A DNA stretch of 64,000 nt, taken from Nocardioides daeguensis. Lineage in GTDB: Bacteria > Actinomycetota > Actinomycetes > Propionibacteriales > Nocardioidaceae. The stretch is taken from NCBI RefSeq assembly GCF_019192965.1, contig NZ_JAHTKU010000025.1, positions 97,303 to 161,302 on the forward strand, read 5' to 3'. A program made the translations under genes and the position numbers. Shown here piece after piece: positions 16,603 to 25,445 of the stretch. Every line of letters starts with the position of its first letter. Position 1 is the first letter of the stretch. The notes beneath the pieces were generated by a model. The model ran no database searches. It had not been told where the DNA came from and was given only the letters and a program-made list of their open reading frames with translations.

Positions 16603-17070
16603 TCAGTAGGCGGTGCGTGCCTCGTTGGCCAGCCAGGCGTCGAAGGGTGCGGCAGCGTCGGGCGTGGTGACGTGGGTGAGGGCCATCGACCACTCCGCGC
16701 GCGGCCGGTCGAAGAGCTCGTAGAACGCGCGGTCGTCGAACCCGCCCCGCGCGGCGTCGTCGCGGTCGGCGGCGTACACCACCCGGTCGAGGCGGGCCCA
16801 CAGCGACGCGGAGACGCACAGCGGGCAGGGCTCGCACGAGGCGTACAGCGTGCAGCCGGTGAGCTCGAAGGTCGCGAGCGCGGTACAGGCCGCGCGGATC
16901 GCCAGCACCTCGGCGTGGGCCGTGGGGTCGAGGTCGCGGGTGACCCGGTTCTGGCCCTCGGCCACGATGGTGCCGTCGCGCACGATCACCGCGCCGAACG
17001 GCCCGCCGCCGTCCCCGACGTTGGACGTGGCCAGCTCGACGGCCCGGGCCAGCCAGGTCTGCTCGCTCAT
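16603..17070 (-). CDS. Nucleoside/guanine deaminase, CDA superfamily
   Basis: A 155-residue zinc deaminase. It has the HAEV motif (H52, catalytic E54) and ASCEPCPLC with zinc ligands C82 and C85, the cytidine/deoxycytidylate deaminase fold. The overall sequence (GGPFGAVIVRDGTIVAEGQNRV, TLYASCEPCPLC, tail with ALTHVTTPDAAAPFDAW) is closest to guanine deaminase GuaD-type and related nucleoside deaminases rather than the tRNA enzyme TadA. ATG 17070 is preferred to the TTG at 17085. The gene's 3' end abuts the 22-bp repeat array. Confidence 0.88.
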   Translation of the reverse strand: MSEQTWLARAVELATSNVGDGGGPFGAVIVRDGTIVAEGQNRVTRDLDPTAHAEVLAIRAACTALATFELTGCTLYASCEPCPLCVSASLWARLDRVVYAADRDDAARGGFDDRAFYELFDRPRAEWSMALTHVTTPDAAAPFDAWLANEARTAY

Positions 17071-17094
17071 GGCGCCATTCAACACAGGCCGTGG

Positions 17095-18009
17095 TCAACC
17101 CTGCGACGCGACGAGCCGCTCCATGACCCGGCGCAGGGCCTGCACGACCTGTTGCGCCGATCGTCGGCGCAGCGTCTCCGGCCGGGCCAGTACGTCGATC
17201 GTGCGGCTCGTGCTGAGCCCGTGCAGCGGACGCAGGACGACGTCGGCGTAGGGGTGGCTGGCGGTGTAGCGGGGCAGCAGGCCGATCCCGGAGCCGGCGG
17301 CGACGAGGGCGGCGACGGCGCCGTAGTCGTTGACCCGGTGGACGACGTCGGCGTGGCGGCGGGTGAGCGCGGAGACGGCGCTGAGGACGTCGTCGGGGGA
17401 GTAGCCGACCCGGCTGGTCACCCAGCGCTCGCCGACGACGTCGCGCGGGCGCAGTCGGTCGCGTGCGGCCAGCGGGTGGTCGGCCGGGAGGGCCACGTCG
17501 AGCGGCTCGCGGGCGAGGGTGACGACGTGCAGGTCGGCGCTCGGCCAGGGCGGGCTGTGCTCCATCCGGTGGGCGAGGACGAGGTCGTACTGCGCGGTCA
17601 GCGCGGGGAAGTCGCGTTGCGCGACGTCCTCGTCGGTCAGCCGCAGGTCGGGGGCGTCGGCGTGGCTGGCCAGCTCGCGCAGCAGCGGGCCGAACACGGC
17701 CTGGCCCGCGCTGTGGAAGCTGCTCAGCGTGACCGTGCCGCCCGAGGAGCCCTCGAACTCCTCGACCGCGCCCCGTGCGGCCGCCAACGCGTCGATGACG
17801 TCGGCGCCGGCCCGGGCGAGGGCCCGGCCGGCATCGGTCAGGGTCAGCACGCGTCCCTCGCGGCGGGTCAGCGGCGTGCCGAACTGCCGCTGCAGCGCGG
17901 CGAGGTGCTGTGACACCGCCGACGGCGAGACGTGGAGCGCCTCGGCCACGGCGGTGACGCTGCCGAGCGCGCCGAGCTCGCGCAGGATCGTGAGCTGGTG
18001 GATCTCCAC
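17095..18009 (-). CDS. LysR-type regulator divergent from tdh-kbl
   Basis: A 304-residue LTTR. Its HTH (VEIHQLTILRELGALGSVTAVAEALHVSPSAVSQHLAALQRQFG) starts at residue 1, followed by the two-lobed effector domain. GTG 18009 is preceded by TAGGCT (18022-18017) with a 7-nt gap, so it is leaderless. Just upstream lies TGATTCCTTAAGGGA (18031-18045), close to the palindrome of the other LysR gene in this window. Position and 90-bp spacing to tdh suggest it controls threonine breakdown. Confidence 0.88.
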   Translation of the reverse strand: MEIHQLTILRELGALGSVTAVAEALHVSPSAVSQHLAALQRQFGTPLTRREGRVLTLTDAGRALARAGADVIDALAAARGAVEEFEGSSGGTVTLSSFHSAGQAVFGPLLRELASHADAPDLRLTDEDVAQRDFPALTAQYDLVLAHRMEHSPPWPSADLHVVTLAREPLDVALPADHPLAARDRLRPRDVVGERWVTSRVGYSPDDVLSAVSALTRRHADVVHRVNDYGAVAALVAAGSGIGLLPRYTASHPYADVVLRPLHGLSTSRTIDVLARPETLRRRSAQQVVQALRRVMERLVASQG

Positions 18010-18030
18010 GTCGGCCAGCCTACGGTGAAG

Positions 18031-18046
18031 TGATTCCTTAAGGGAC
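18031..18046. promoter_or_regulatory. CCTTAAGG-centred element between LysR and tdh
   Basis: TTCCTTAAGGGA (18034-18045) is a 10-of-12 palindrome between the divergent LysR and tdh genes and matches the core of the perfect palindrome at 13326-13343. It is a probable LysR site. Confidence 0.5.
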
Positions 18047-18099
18047 GGTGCAGGAACTGCCCGTTGCTCTGCATGGTCGCGCGGCGCTCCAATGGAGCT

Positions 18100-19143
18100 A
18101 TGAAGGCGCTCTACAAGGCCGCGGCGGGTCCTGGGCTCGAGCTCGTCGACCGCCCGGACCCGACCTGCGGTGCGGCCGACGTGATCATCCGCGTGCTGCG
18201 CACCGGCATCTGCGGCACGGACCTGCACATCCTGCGCTGGGACGAGTGGGCGGCCGGCGCGGTCTCGGCACCGCTCACGCCGGGCCACGAGTTCTACGGC
18301 GAGGTGGTCGAGGTCGGTCCGCTCGTCACCGACGTCGCGGTCGGCGACCGGGTCTCCGGCGAGGGCCACATCGTCTGCGGCACCTGCCGCAACTGCCGTG
18401 CGGGTCGTCGTCAGATGTGCATCCGGACCATCGGCCTCGGCGTGCAGCGCGACGGCGCGTTCGCGGAGTACCTCAGCCTCCCGGCCAGCAACGTCTGGGT
18501 GCACCACCCCGACGTCGACCCCGACCTCGGCGCGATCTTCGACCCGCTCGGCAACGCGGTGCACACCGCCCTCGCGTTCCCGCTCGTCGGCGAGGACGTG
18601 CTGGTCACCGGCTGCGGACCGATCGGGCTGATGGCGATCGCGATCGCCCGCCACGTGGGCGCCCGGTACGTCGTCGGTACCGACGTCAGCCCCGCCCGGC
18701 TCGAGCTGGCCGCGGCGATGGGTGCGGACGCCGTCGTCGACGTGTCGAGCGGCTCGGTGGGCGACGTCCAGCGCACGCTGCACATGCGCGAGGGCTTCGA
18801 CGTCGGCTTCGAGATGAGCGGTGCCCCGTCGGCGCTGCCGCAGATGATCGACAACATGAACCACGGCGGGCGGATCGCGATGCTCGGGCTGCCGAGCGCG
18901 CCGTTCGCGATCGACTGGGGGAAGGTCGTCACGCACATGCTGACCCTCAAGGGGATCTACGGCCGCGAGATGTTCGAGACCTGGAACGCCATGGGCGCGA
19001 TGCTGCAGTCGAGCAGCACCCTGCGTACGGCGATCGGGTCGGTCATCTCCGAGCGCCTGCCCGCGCGCGCGTGGGAGCGGGGTTTCGAGATCGCGGCGTC
19101 CGCCGGGGTCGGCAAGGTCGTGCTGGACTGGACGGAGCTGTGA
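18100..19143 (+). CDS. tdh: L-threonine 3-dehydrogenase
   Basis: A 347-residue zinc-dependent dehydrogenase. Catalytic zinc residues are C38 and the H63/E64 pair (GHE); structural zinc cysteines are C93, C96, C99 and C107. A Rossmann motif, VTGCGPIGLMAIAIARHVGA, lies near residue 170. TDH oxidises L-threonine to 2-amino-3-ketobutyrate with NAD+. The next gene cleaves that unstable product, and the TGATG stop/start overlap keeps the two enzymes equimolar. ATG 18100 with GGAG nearby is preferred to the upstream GTG/TTG starts. Confidence 0.95.
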   Translation: MKALYKAAAGPGLELVDRPDPTCGAADVIIRVLRTGICGTDLHILRWDEWAAGAVSAPLTPGHEFYGEVVEVGPLVTDVAVGDRVSGEGHIVCGTCRNCRAGRRQMCIRTIGLGVQRDGAFAEYLSLPASNVWVHHPDVDPDLGAIFDPLGNAVHTALAFPLVGEDVLVTGCGPIGLMAIAIARHVGARYVVGTDVSPARLELAAAMGADAVVDVSSGSVGDVQRTLHMREGFDVGFEMSGAPSALPQMIDNMNHGGRIAMLGLPSAPFAIDWGKVVTHMLTLKGIYGREMFETWNAMGAMLQSSSTLRTAIGSVISERLPARAWERGFEIAASAGVGKVVLDWTEL

Positions 19144-20324
19144 TGTACGGAGCATTCAGGAACCACCTCATCGCCGAGCTCGACGAGATCGAGCGGGCCG
19201 GGCTGACCAAGCACGAGCGCGGCATCCGCGGCCCGCAGAAGGCCGAGATCGTCGCCGACGGCGCCGAGGTCCTCAACTTCTGCGCCAACAACTACCTGGG
19301 TCTCGCCGACGACCCGCGGCTGCTCGAGGCGGCGCGCGACGCGCTCGACGAGTGGGGCTACGGCATGGCCAGCGTGCGTTTCATCTGCGGCACCCAGGAG
19401 CAGCACCTCGAGCTCGAGCGCCGGCTGTCCGACTTCCTCGGCACCGAGGACACGATCCTCTACTCGTCGTGCTTCGACGCCAACGGCGGCGTCTTCGAGA
19501 CCCTCTTCGGGCCCGAGGACGCGATCATCTCCGACGCCCTCAACCACGCCTCGATCATCGACGGCATCCGGCTGTCCAAGGCCCGCCGGCTGCGTTACGC
19601 CAACCGCGACATGGCCGACCTCGAGACGCAGCTGCAGGCCGCCGCCGACGCCCGCTTCCGGGTCGTCGTCACCGACGGCGTCTTCTCGATGGACGGCTAC
19701 TTCGCGCCGCTGCGCGAGATCTGCGACCTCGCCGACCGGTACGACGCCCTCGTGCTCGTCGACGACTCCCACGCGGTCGGCTTCATCGGCGCCGGCGGTC
19801 GCGGCACGCCCGAGCTGTGCGGCGTGGCCGACCGGGTCGACATCTATACCGGAACCTTCGGCAAGGCCCTGGGAGGCGCCTCGGGCGGCTACGTCTCCTC
19901 GCACCGCGAGATCGTCGCGCTGCTGCGCCAGCGCTCGCGTCCCTACCTCTTCTCCAACACTCTCGCCCCGGCGATCGTCGCCGGCACCCTGCGTGCGCTC
20001 GACCTCGTCGAGGGCTCGGGCGAGCTGCGGGAGCGGCTGCGGGCCAACGCCGCGCTGTTCCGCGAGCTGATGACCGTGGAGGGGTTCGACCTGCTGCCCG
20101 GCGAGCACCCGATCGTGCCGGTGATGTTCGGCGACGCCGCGCTCACCGCCCGGGTCGCCGACGAGATGCAGAAGCACGGCGTCTACGTCACCGCGTTCAG
20201 CTTCCCGGTCGTCCCGCGGGGGGAGGCGCGGATCCGGGTCCAGCTGTCCGCCGCCCACACCGACGACCAGGTCCGCCGCTGCGTGGCGGCGTTTGTGGCC
20301 GGACGACAGGCGGCCCAGAGGTGA
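19143..20324 (+). CDS. kbl: Glycine C-acetyltransferase (2-amino-3-ketobutyrate CoA ligase)
   Basis: A 393-residue PLP enzyme of the alpha-oxoamine synthase family, full length. The PLP lysine is K241 in TGTFGKALGGASGG; DDSHAVGF and SCFDANGG are conserved cofactor-site segments. It splits 2-amino-3-ketobutyrate with CoA to glycine and acetyl-CoA, completing the TDH route of threonine breakdown. Its ATG overlaps the tdh stop by one base. Confidence 0.96.
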   Translation: MYGAFRNHLIAELDEIERAGLTKHERGIRGPQKAEIVADGAEVLNFCANNYLGLADDPRLLEAARDALDEWGYGMASVRFICGTQEQHLELERRLSDFLGTEDTILYSSCFDANGGVFETLFGPEDAIISDALNHASIIDGIRLSKARRLRYANRDMADLETQLQAAADARFRVVVTDGVFSMDGYFAPLREICDLADRYDALVLVDDSHAVGFIGAGGRGTPELCGVADRVDIYTGTFGKALGGASGGYVSSHREIVALLRQRSRPYLFSNTLAPAIVAGTLRALDLVEGSGELRERLRANAALFRELMTVEGFDLLPGEHPIVPVMFGDAALTARVADEMQKHGVYVTAFSFPVVPRGEARIRVQLSAAHTDDQVRRCVAAFVAGRQAAQR

Positions 20325-20389
20325 CGATCAGGCAAAGAGTCGCGTTGTCAGGTTGATCGAACAGGAAGATTTCCGGTTGAATGGGTCAC

Positions 20390-21763
20390 ATGACGGACGT
20401 TCTCTCTCTCGCTGACCGCATCGAGACCCGCGGTGACGCTGTCGTGGCGGATCCGGCCTGGCCGGCGCTGAAGGCCGCCGTCGAGCAGATCCGCACCTGG
20501 CAGCTCGCCGACGGCTCCATCGACCTCGAGGCCGAGGGAGCGCCGGCTCGTGAGACGGCCGCCGCCGCGGTCGCCCGGGTCGCCGACGCCGTCGCGGCGC
20601 TCTCGCCGCTCCTGCCGCACGACGCTGCCTACCACCGCGCCCTCGTCGCGGACCTGCGCCGCTGGTCCGACGCGGGCTTCGGCGTACCGGACTTCCTCGA
20701 CTCGCTGCTGGCGTTCGAGCCCGCGCGTGAGCGCGTCGACGGTCGCCAGCACCTCGTCGTCTTCCCGATGTACACCCAGAACGGCAACCCGAACCGCAAC
20801 CTCGAGGCCGTCGTCTTCCGGATGGTCTGGCCCGCGTGGCTGGCCGACCTCGAGGCCACGCGCTACGACAACCCGCTGTTCTGCGGCATCACCTTCGAGG
20901 ACTTCACCAGCGGGTACGACACCAACTCGGCGGTGCTCTTCCCTGAGACCGTCGCGGTGCGCGAGGTGCCGGACCGGTTCAGCTGGGGCGCGATCTTCTG
21001 CGACCGGGAGGCCGCCCGCTTCCGCCGCGTCGGCACCGCCGCCGTCGACCTGCTCGGCGTCGAGCTGCCCGACGAAGTCCGCGGCCTGCTGGACGACCAG
21101 CAGCGCAGCCAGGACGCGTTCGTGCTGTGGGACATGATCCACGACCGCGCGCACAGCCACGGCGACCTGCCGTTCGACCCGTTCATGATCAAGCAGCGCC
21201 AGCCGTTCTGGATGTACGGCCTGGAGGAGCTGCGCTGCGACCTGACCGCGTTCAAGGCGGCCGTCGAGCTCGAGGCCGAGGGCAACGCGGTGGCGAAGGA
21301 CGCGCAGCACGCGATCCTGCTCGACCGGATGTTCCGCTTCCCCGTGACCGGCGAGCGCAGCCGCAACTACGACGGCCTCGGCGGCCAGCTGCTCTTCGCC
21401 TACCTCCACCAGCACGACGCGCTGCGCTGGACCGACAACAAGCTGCGCATCGACTGGGACCTCGCCCCGCAGGTCACCAACGCGCTGTGCGCCGAGATCG
21501 AGCAGCTCTACCGCGACGGCATCGACCGCCCCAAGCTCGTGCACTGGCAGGCCGCCTATGCGCTGGTCAGCCGCTACCTCGCGCCCCACCCGGCCTCCAA
21601 GTGGGCCCGCGGCGCCGAGGCGCTCGACCTCGCCAAGCAGCCGCGCGAGCTCGTCGACGACGTGCTGCCCGACGAGTTCCCGCTGAGCATGTTCTTCGAG
21701 GCCCTGGCCAAGAAGCTGAAGAACGTGATCGCGGAGACCCGCGGCATCACCGCCGCGGCATGA
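20390..21763 (+). CDS. DUF6421 family protein
   Basis: A 457-residue soluble protein recognised as DUF6421, an actinobacterial family of unknown function. Conserved stretches include HLVVFPMYTQNGNPNRNLEAVV, FCGITFEDFTSGYDTNSAVLFPET and HDRAHSHGDLPFDPFMIKQRQPFW. The many His/Asp/Glu residues in HDRAHSHGDLPFD could bind a metal (inference). In other actinobacteria it is also linked to an SDR and a threonine aldolase, as here. The start is ATG 20390 (MTDVLSL) or ATG 20381; TTGAAT (20377-20382) fits a leaderless start at 20390. It overlaps the SDR gene by 4 nt. Confidence 0.85.
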   Translation: MTDVLSLADRIETRGDAVVADPAWPALKAAVEQIRTWQLADGSIDLEAEGAPARETAAAAVARVADAVAALSPLLPHDAAYHRALVADLRRWSDAGFGVPDFLDSLLAFEPARERVDGRQHLVVFPMYTQNGNPNRNLEAVVFRMVWPAWLADLEATRYDNPLFCGITFEDFTSGYDTNSAVLFPETVAVREVPDRFSWGAIFCDREAARFRRVGTAAVDLLGVELPDEVRGLLDDQQRSQDAFVLWDMIHDRAHSHGDLPFDPFMIKQRQPFWMYGLEELRCDLTAFKAAVELEAEGNAVAKDAQHAILLDRMFRFPVTGERSRNYDGLGGQLLFAYLHQHDALRWTDNKLRIDWDLAPQVTNALCAEIEQLYRDGIDRPKLVHWQAAYALVSRYLAPHPASKWARGAEALDLAKQPRELVDDVLPDEFPLSMFFEALAKKLKNVIAETRGITAAA

Positions 21764-22479
21764 GCGGCACGCTCGAGGGCCGTGTCGTCGCCGTCGCCGG
21801 CGCGGGCGGTCCGGCCGGTCGTGCCGCCGTCCGCCGGCTCGCGGCGGCCGGCGCCGTCGTCGCCGCCGCGGACGCCAGCCAGGACCGTCTCGACGAGTCC
21901 GTCGCCGGAGCGGGGGCGGACCGCGTGGTCGAGGGCCGGGTCGTCGACCTGCTCGACGCCGCCGCGACCCGGGCCTGGATCGACGACGTCGTCGCCCGGC
22001 ACGGCCGCCTCGACGGGGTCGTGCACCTCGTCGGCGGGTGGCGCGGCGGCAAGGGGCTGAGTGCCGAGGCGCTCGAGCATTGGGCGGTGCTCGAGCCGCT
22101 CCTGGTCCGCACCCTGCAGCACACCTCGCTCGCCGCCCAGGAGGCGCTCACCGCCACGGGCGGCCGGTTCGTGGTCGTCAGCGCGTCCGGTGCTGGGAAG
22201 CCGACCGCCGGCAATGCGGCGTACGCCGCCGCGAAGGCCGCCGCCGAGGCCTGGACCCTGGCGCTGGCCCACGCGTTCGGCCGCTCCGGCGGGGACGCCG
22301 CCGCTACGATCCTGGTGGTCAAGGCCCTGCTCGACGACACGATGCGCGCCGCCCGTCCGGACGCCGCGTTCGACGGCTTCACCCACGTCGACGACCTGGC
22401 CCTGACGATCGCCGGCCTGTGGGACCGGCCGAGCGCCGAGCTGAACGGAGAGCGACTGTGGCTGACGCCGCAACCCTGA
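21760..22479 (+). CDS. SDR-family oxidoreductase
   Basis: A 239-residue short-chain dehydrogenase. The N-terminal cofactor motif is AGAGGPAGRAAVRRL, a glycine-rich turn slightly altered from GxxxGxG. The active-site serine is in VVSASGAGK, with Y155 and K159 in NAAYAAAK. The substrate is unknown. It overlaps DUF6421 by 4 nt (ATGA) and the threonine aldolase by 22 bp, so the three are tightly co-translated. Confidence 0.88.
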   Translation: MSGTLEGRVVAVAGAGGPAGRAAVRRLAAAGAVVAAADASQDRLDESVAGAGADRVVEGRVVDLLDAAATRAWIDDVVARHGRLDGVVHLVGGWRGGKGLSAEALEHWAVLEPLLVRTLQHTSLAAQEALTATGGRFVVVSASGAGKPTAGNAAYAAAKAAAEAWTLALAHAFGRSGGDAAATILVVKALLDDTMRAARPDAAFDGFTHVDDLALTIAGLWDRPSAELNGERLWLTPQP

Positions 22480-23561
22480 CCACCGGACCGACCGCTGCCA
22501 CGACCGCGGCCCGGCGCCGGCACGACCCCGAGGCCCGTCAGTTCGCCAGCGACAACTACGCCGGCGTGCACCCGGAGGTGCTGGCCGCGATCGCGCTCGC
22601 CAACGGCGGCCACCAGGTGTCGTACGGCGAGGACGCCTACACCGAGCACCTCCAGGCGATCATGACCGGCCTGTTCGGCGACGGTGTCGAGGCGTTCCCG
22701 GTGTTCAACGGCACCGGTGCCAACGTCGTCGGCCTGCAGGCGCTCACCGACCGGTGGGGCGCCGTGATCTGCGCCCAGAGCGCGCACATCAACGTCGACG
22801 AGGGCGGGGCACCCGAGCGGATGGGTGGCCTCAAGCTGCACGCCGTCGCGACGCCCGACGGCAAGCTCACCCCCGAGCTGGTCGACCAGCAGGCGTGGGG
22901 GTTCGACGACGAGCACCGCGCGATGCCGCAGGTCGTCTCGATCACCCAGTCCACCGAGCTCGGCACGCTCTACACGCCCGACGAGGTGCGCGCGCTCGCC
23001 GAGCACGCGCACGGGTTGGGCATGCGCCTGCACCTCGACGGCGCCCGGCTCGCCAACGCGGCCGCCGCGCTCGACGTACCGCTGCGGTCCTTCACCTCCG
23101 ACGCCGGTGTCGACGTGCTCTCCTTCGGCGCGACCAAGAACGGCGCGCTCGCGGGGGAGGCCGTCGTCATCCTGAACCCCGCCGGGGTCAGCCACCTCAA
23201 GCACCTGCGCAAGCTGTCGATGCAGCTGGCCAGCAAGATGCGCTTCGTCTCCGTGCAGTTCGAGGCGCTGCTCGCCGACGGGCTGTGGCTGCGCCTCGCC
23301 GGTCACGCCAACGCCATGGCGCAGCGGCTCGCCGCCGGTGTCCGCGAGATCGACGGCGTCGAGGTCCTCTACCCGGTGCAGGCCAACGGCGTCTTCGCCC
23401 GCCTGCCCCACGACGTCAGCCGCCGGCTGATGGAGCGGCACCGCTTCTACTTCTGGGACGAGGCCGCCGGCGACGTGCGCTGGATGTGCTCCTACGACAC
23501 CACCGAGGACGACGTCGACGCCTTCCTCGGCGCGCTGCGCGAGGAGATGGGCCGCTCCTAG
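22458..23561 (+). CDS. Low-specificity L-threonine aldolase
   Basis: A 367-residue PLP enzyme of the threonine aldolase/beta-eliminating lyase family. It has FASDNYAGVHPEVL at the N-terminus, VFNGTGANVVGLQAL, LHLDGARLANA, and the PLP lysine K227 in SFGATKNGA. It cleaves L-threonine or L-allo-threonine to glycine and acetaldehyde. GTG 22458 follows GGAGAGC. With tdh-kbl this gives two threonine-to-glycine routes within 6 kb. The stop overlaps the convergent next gene by 4 bp. Confidence 0.92.
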   Translation: MADAATLTTGPTAATTAARRRHDPEARQFASDNYAGVHPEVLAAIALANGGHQVSYGEDAYTEHLQAIMTGLFGDGVEAFPVFNGTGANVVGLQALTDRWGAVICAQSAHINVDEGGAPERMGGLKLHAVATPDGKLTPELVDQQAWGFDDEHRAMPQVVSITQSTELGTLYTPDEVRALAEHAHGLGMRLHLDGARLANAAAALDVPLRSFTSDAGVDVLSFGATKNGALAGEAVVILNPAGVSHLKHLRKLSMQLASKMRFVSVQFEALLADGLWLRLAGHANAMAQRLAAGVREIDGVEVLYPVQANGVFARLPHDVSRRLMERHRFYFWDEAAGDVRWMCSYDTTEDDVDAFLGALREEMGRS

Positions 23562-24607
23562 GCCGGCAGGTCCTGGCGCCGCATCCCGAACACCCATCGT
23601 CTGCGCGGGTGCTCGCTGACCGACCACACGCAGCCCGTCTCCGGCCACCAGACCAGGTCCTCGGGCCCCGGTGGCGTCGCCCAGCGGTGCTCACGGAACG
23701 CACCCGGCCGGCCGACGTACACCGACCCGGGCTTGAGCGGGCCGCGGGAGCGGGTGACGTAGTAGGTGCCGTCGACGGCGGCCACGCCCTGCATCCGTAC
23801 GACGCCGCGGTCGTCGACCTCGGGGACCGAGCGGCCGTCGTGCTCGTGGCGGGGCAGGCCGCTCTCCGGGTCGAGCAGGAAGCGCGCCATCCGCCGCGTC
23901 TGGGTGGGGGAGCCGTACTCGCCGACGACGAGCGTCGGTGTGTCCTGGCTGCGGTCCAGCGTCAGGAACGAGTAGCGCAGCCGTTCCACGCCGTCGTCCT
24001 GACCACTGCGCTGGGTGAAGCGGACCGGCAGCACGTAGCGGTGCCCGAAGGCGGGGTACGACGACCCGGCCGGGACGCGCAGCACGTCACCGACGTGGGC
24101 GCTGTGTATCCCGGCCCCGGTCGCCGCGACATGAAGGTGGTCGCCGTGCCACACGATGCCGCCGGCGTGCACCTTCAGCGGCTTGAAGCCGGCCCTGCCG
24201 TCGGTCAGCGTCGGCATCACCAGCAGCACGTGGCCGTACCTGCGGCGCTCGAGGTCGACGACGCTGATCCGCGACCCGCCGGACTGCCGGGCGTACCACG
24301 ACGTCACGAGCACGTCGTGCCCGTGCTGCTCGCGGAACCCGGTTCGCGCCGAGGTCGTGATGCCCTGCGGGTACCAGTTGGGATCCCGCCGATCCGCCGC
24401 CTCCCACGTCCACGCCTGGCTCACCTTGCGCCCCAACAACCGGGGGAGCGGCGCGAAGGTCCGCCGCAGCCGCAGCGGCAGGTCCGGCGCCATCCCCGCC
24501 ATCCCCACTCGGCCGCCCCCGTCGTCGGCCAGCGCCGCGACCAGCGCGTCGATCTCGTCGCTGTTCTCGGCGGTGCGGGTCAGGTGCAGTCCGGGCACGG
24601 CCGCCAC
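23558..24607 (-). CDS. Unassigned protein, possible beta-propeller
   Basis: About 349 residues, or 346 if the GTG at 24598 is used; I do not recognise the family. The sequence is rich in repeated beta-strand patterns (GHDVLVTSWYARQSGGSRISVVDL, GHVLLVMPTLTDGRAGF, GIVWHGDHLHVAATGAGIHSAHV, GVAAVDGTYYVTRSRGPLKPGSVYV) with strand-turn-strand spacing that suggests a beta-propeller. There is no signal peptide. TACCGT (24611-24606) 7 nt before GTG 24598 favours that later start. The gene lies beside a large repeat array. Confidence 0.7.
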   Translation of the reverse strand: MAAVPGLHLTRTAENSDEIDALVAALADDGGGRVGMAGMAPDLPLRLRRTFAPLPRLLGRKVSQAWTWEAADRRDPNWYPQGITTSARTGFREQHGHDVLVTSWYARQSGGSRISVVDLERRRYGHVLLVMPTLTDGRAGFKPLKVHAGGIVWHGDHLHVAATGAGIHSAHVGDVLRVPAGSSYPAFGHRYVLPVRFTQRSGQDDGVERLRYSFLTLDRSQDTPTLVVGEYGSPTQTRRMARFLLDPESGLPRHEHDGRSVPEVDDRGVVRMQGVAAVDGTYYVTRSRGPLKPGSVYVGRPGAFREHRWATPPGPEDLVWWPETGCVWSVSEHPRRRWVFGMRRQDLPA

Positions 24608-24624
24608 GGTAGCCGAGCCCTGCC

Positions 24625-25080
24625 GGTGGTTGAGCCATGCCGATGGTTGAGGTGCGAGGCCGCCCGCGGCCGAGCCTCGCAACCTCTGGCCGTGCTGCCG
24701 GGACCTGCCGCCGGTGGTTGAGGTGCGAGCGCCAGCGGCACCGGCGGTGGTTGAGGTGCGAGCGCCAGCGAGCCTCGAAACCTCTGGCCGTGCTGCTGGA
24801 AGGTTCCGCCGGTGGTTGAGGTGCTAGCGCCAGCGAGCCTCGAAACCTCTGGCCGTGCTGCTGGAACCCGCCGGGGCACAGTTCGCGCCGTGGGTCCGGT
24901 GGTTTCGAGGCTCCTCGCTGGCGCTCGTCGCGCCTCAACCACCGGGCAGGCTCCTCGCTGGCGCTCGTCGCGCCTCAACCACCGGGCAGGCTCCTCGCTG
25001 GCGCTCGTCGCGCCTCAACCACCGGGCAGGCTCCTCGCTGGCGCTCGTCGCGCCTCAACCACTCGGGCAGGCCTCAACCA
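24625..25080. repeat. Repeat array with inverted families and an exact 40-bp tandem repeat
   Basis: The 538 bp between 24608 and 25145 hold no credible gene. The left part has forward elements beginning GGTGGTTGAGGTGCGAGCGC (near 24625, 24713, 24746, 24811; the last two 65 bp apart). From 24900 the inverted form appears, with four exact 40-bp units whose CTCCTCGCTG starts at 24911, 24951, 24991 and 25031. Each unit contains the self-complementary core CGAGCGCCAGCGAG / CTCGCTGGCGCTCG. The two halves can pair into a long hairpin. The ORFs that cross it are repeat artefacts. Confidence 0.9.
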
Positions 25081-25145
25081 CCGACGCCGCGGAGCATCAC
25101 CTCCGCGGGGGCATCCGCGCGTCCGGATCTGGGAGGATGGGCCCC

Positions 25146-25445
25146 ATGCGGGGCATCTTCTTCGACGAGGACGACGCGCGGTCGGCCGCGCTGGCGCTGG
25201 TCCGCGGCGGCTTCGCGGCGGAGGTGGTGCGTGAGCGCCTCGCCGGTGAGGACGACGACGAGGACCACCCGTGGGCCGTCGTCACCGATGCGCCGGAGAT
25301 CCAGCTCGAGATGCTCGTCGAGACGTACGACGGCTGGTTGGACTACGACGACGATGACCCGGACGCGGCGACCGAGCCGCCCACCAAGGCGGGGTTCGTG
25401 CTGCCGCTGCCGGACGCGCCGAAGCGGGTCAAGCGCCCGGAGTAG
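25146..25445 (+). CDS. Small acidic hypothetical protein
   Basis: A 99-residue, very acidic, soluble protein (FFDEDDARSAALALVRGGFAAEVVRERLAGEDDDEDHPWAVV...). I do not recognise a family, though the fold looks like one small alpha/beta unit. ATG 25146 has GGGAGG 9 nt upstream. The longer open frame upstream is repeat sequence and is rejected. Its 3' end overlaps the convergent lipoprotein gene by 17 bp. Confidence 0.7.
   Translation: MRGIFFDEDDARSAALALVRGGFAAEVVRERLAGEDDDEDHPWAVVTDAPEIQLEMLVETYDGWLDYDDDDPDAATEPPTKAGFVLPLPDAPKRVKRPE

Noticed and set aside
23558..24607. Assignment as a known secreted propeller enzyme
   Set aside because: There is no signal peptide and no diagnostic motif, so I left it as unassigned with only a fold guess.
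24812..25234. Open frames crossing the 40-bp repeats with repeated peptide motifs
   Set aside because: 40 is not a multiple of three, so the frame cycles with each repeat; frames exist on both strands only because the repeat lacks stops. No start or ribosome site fits.
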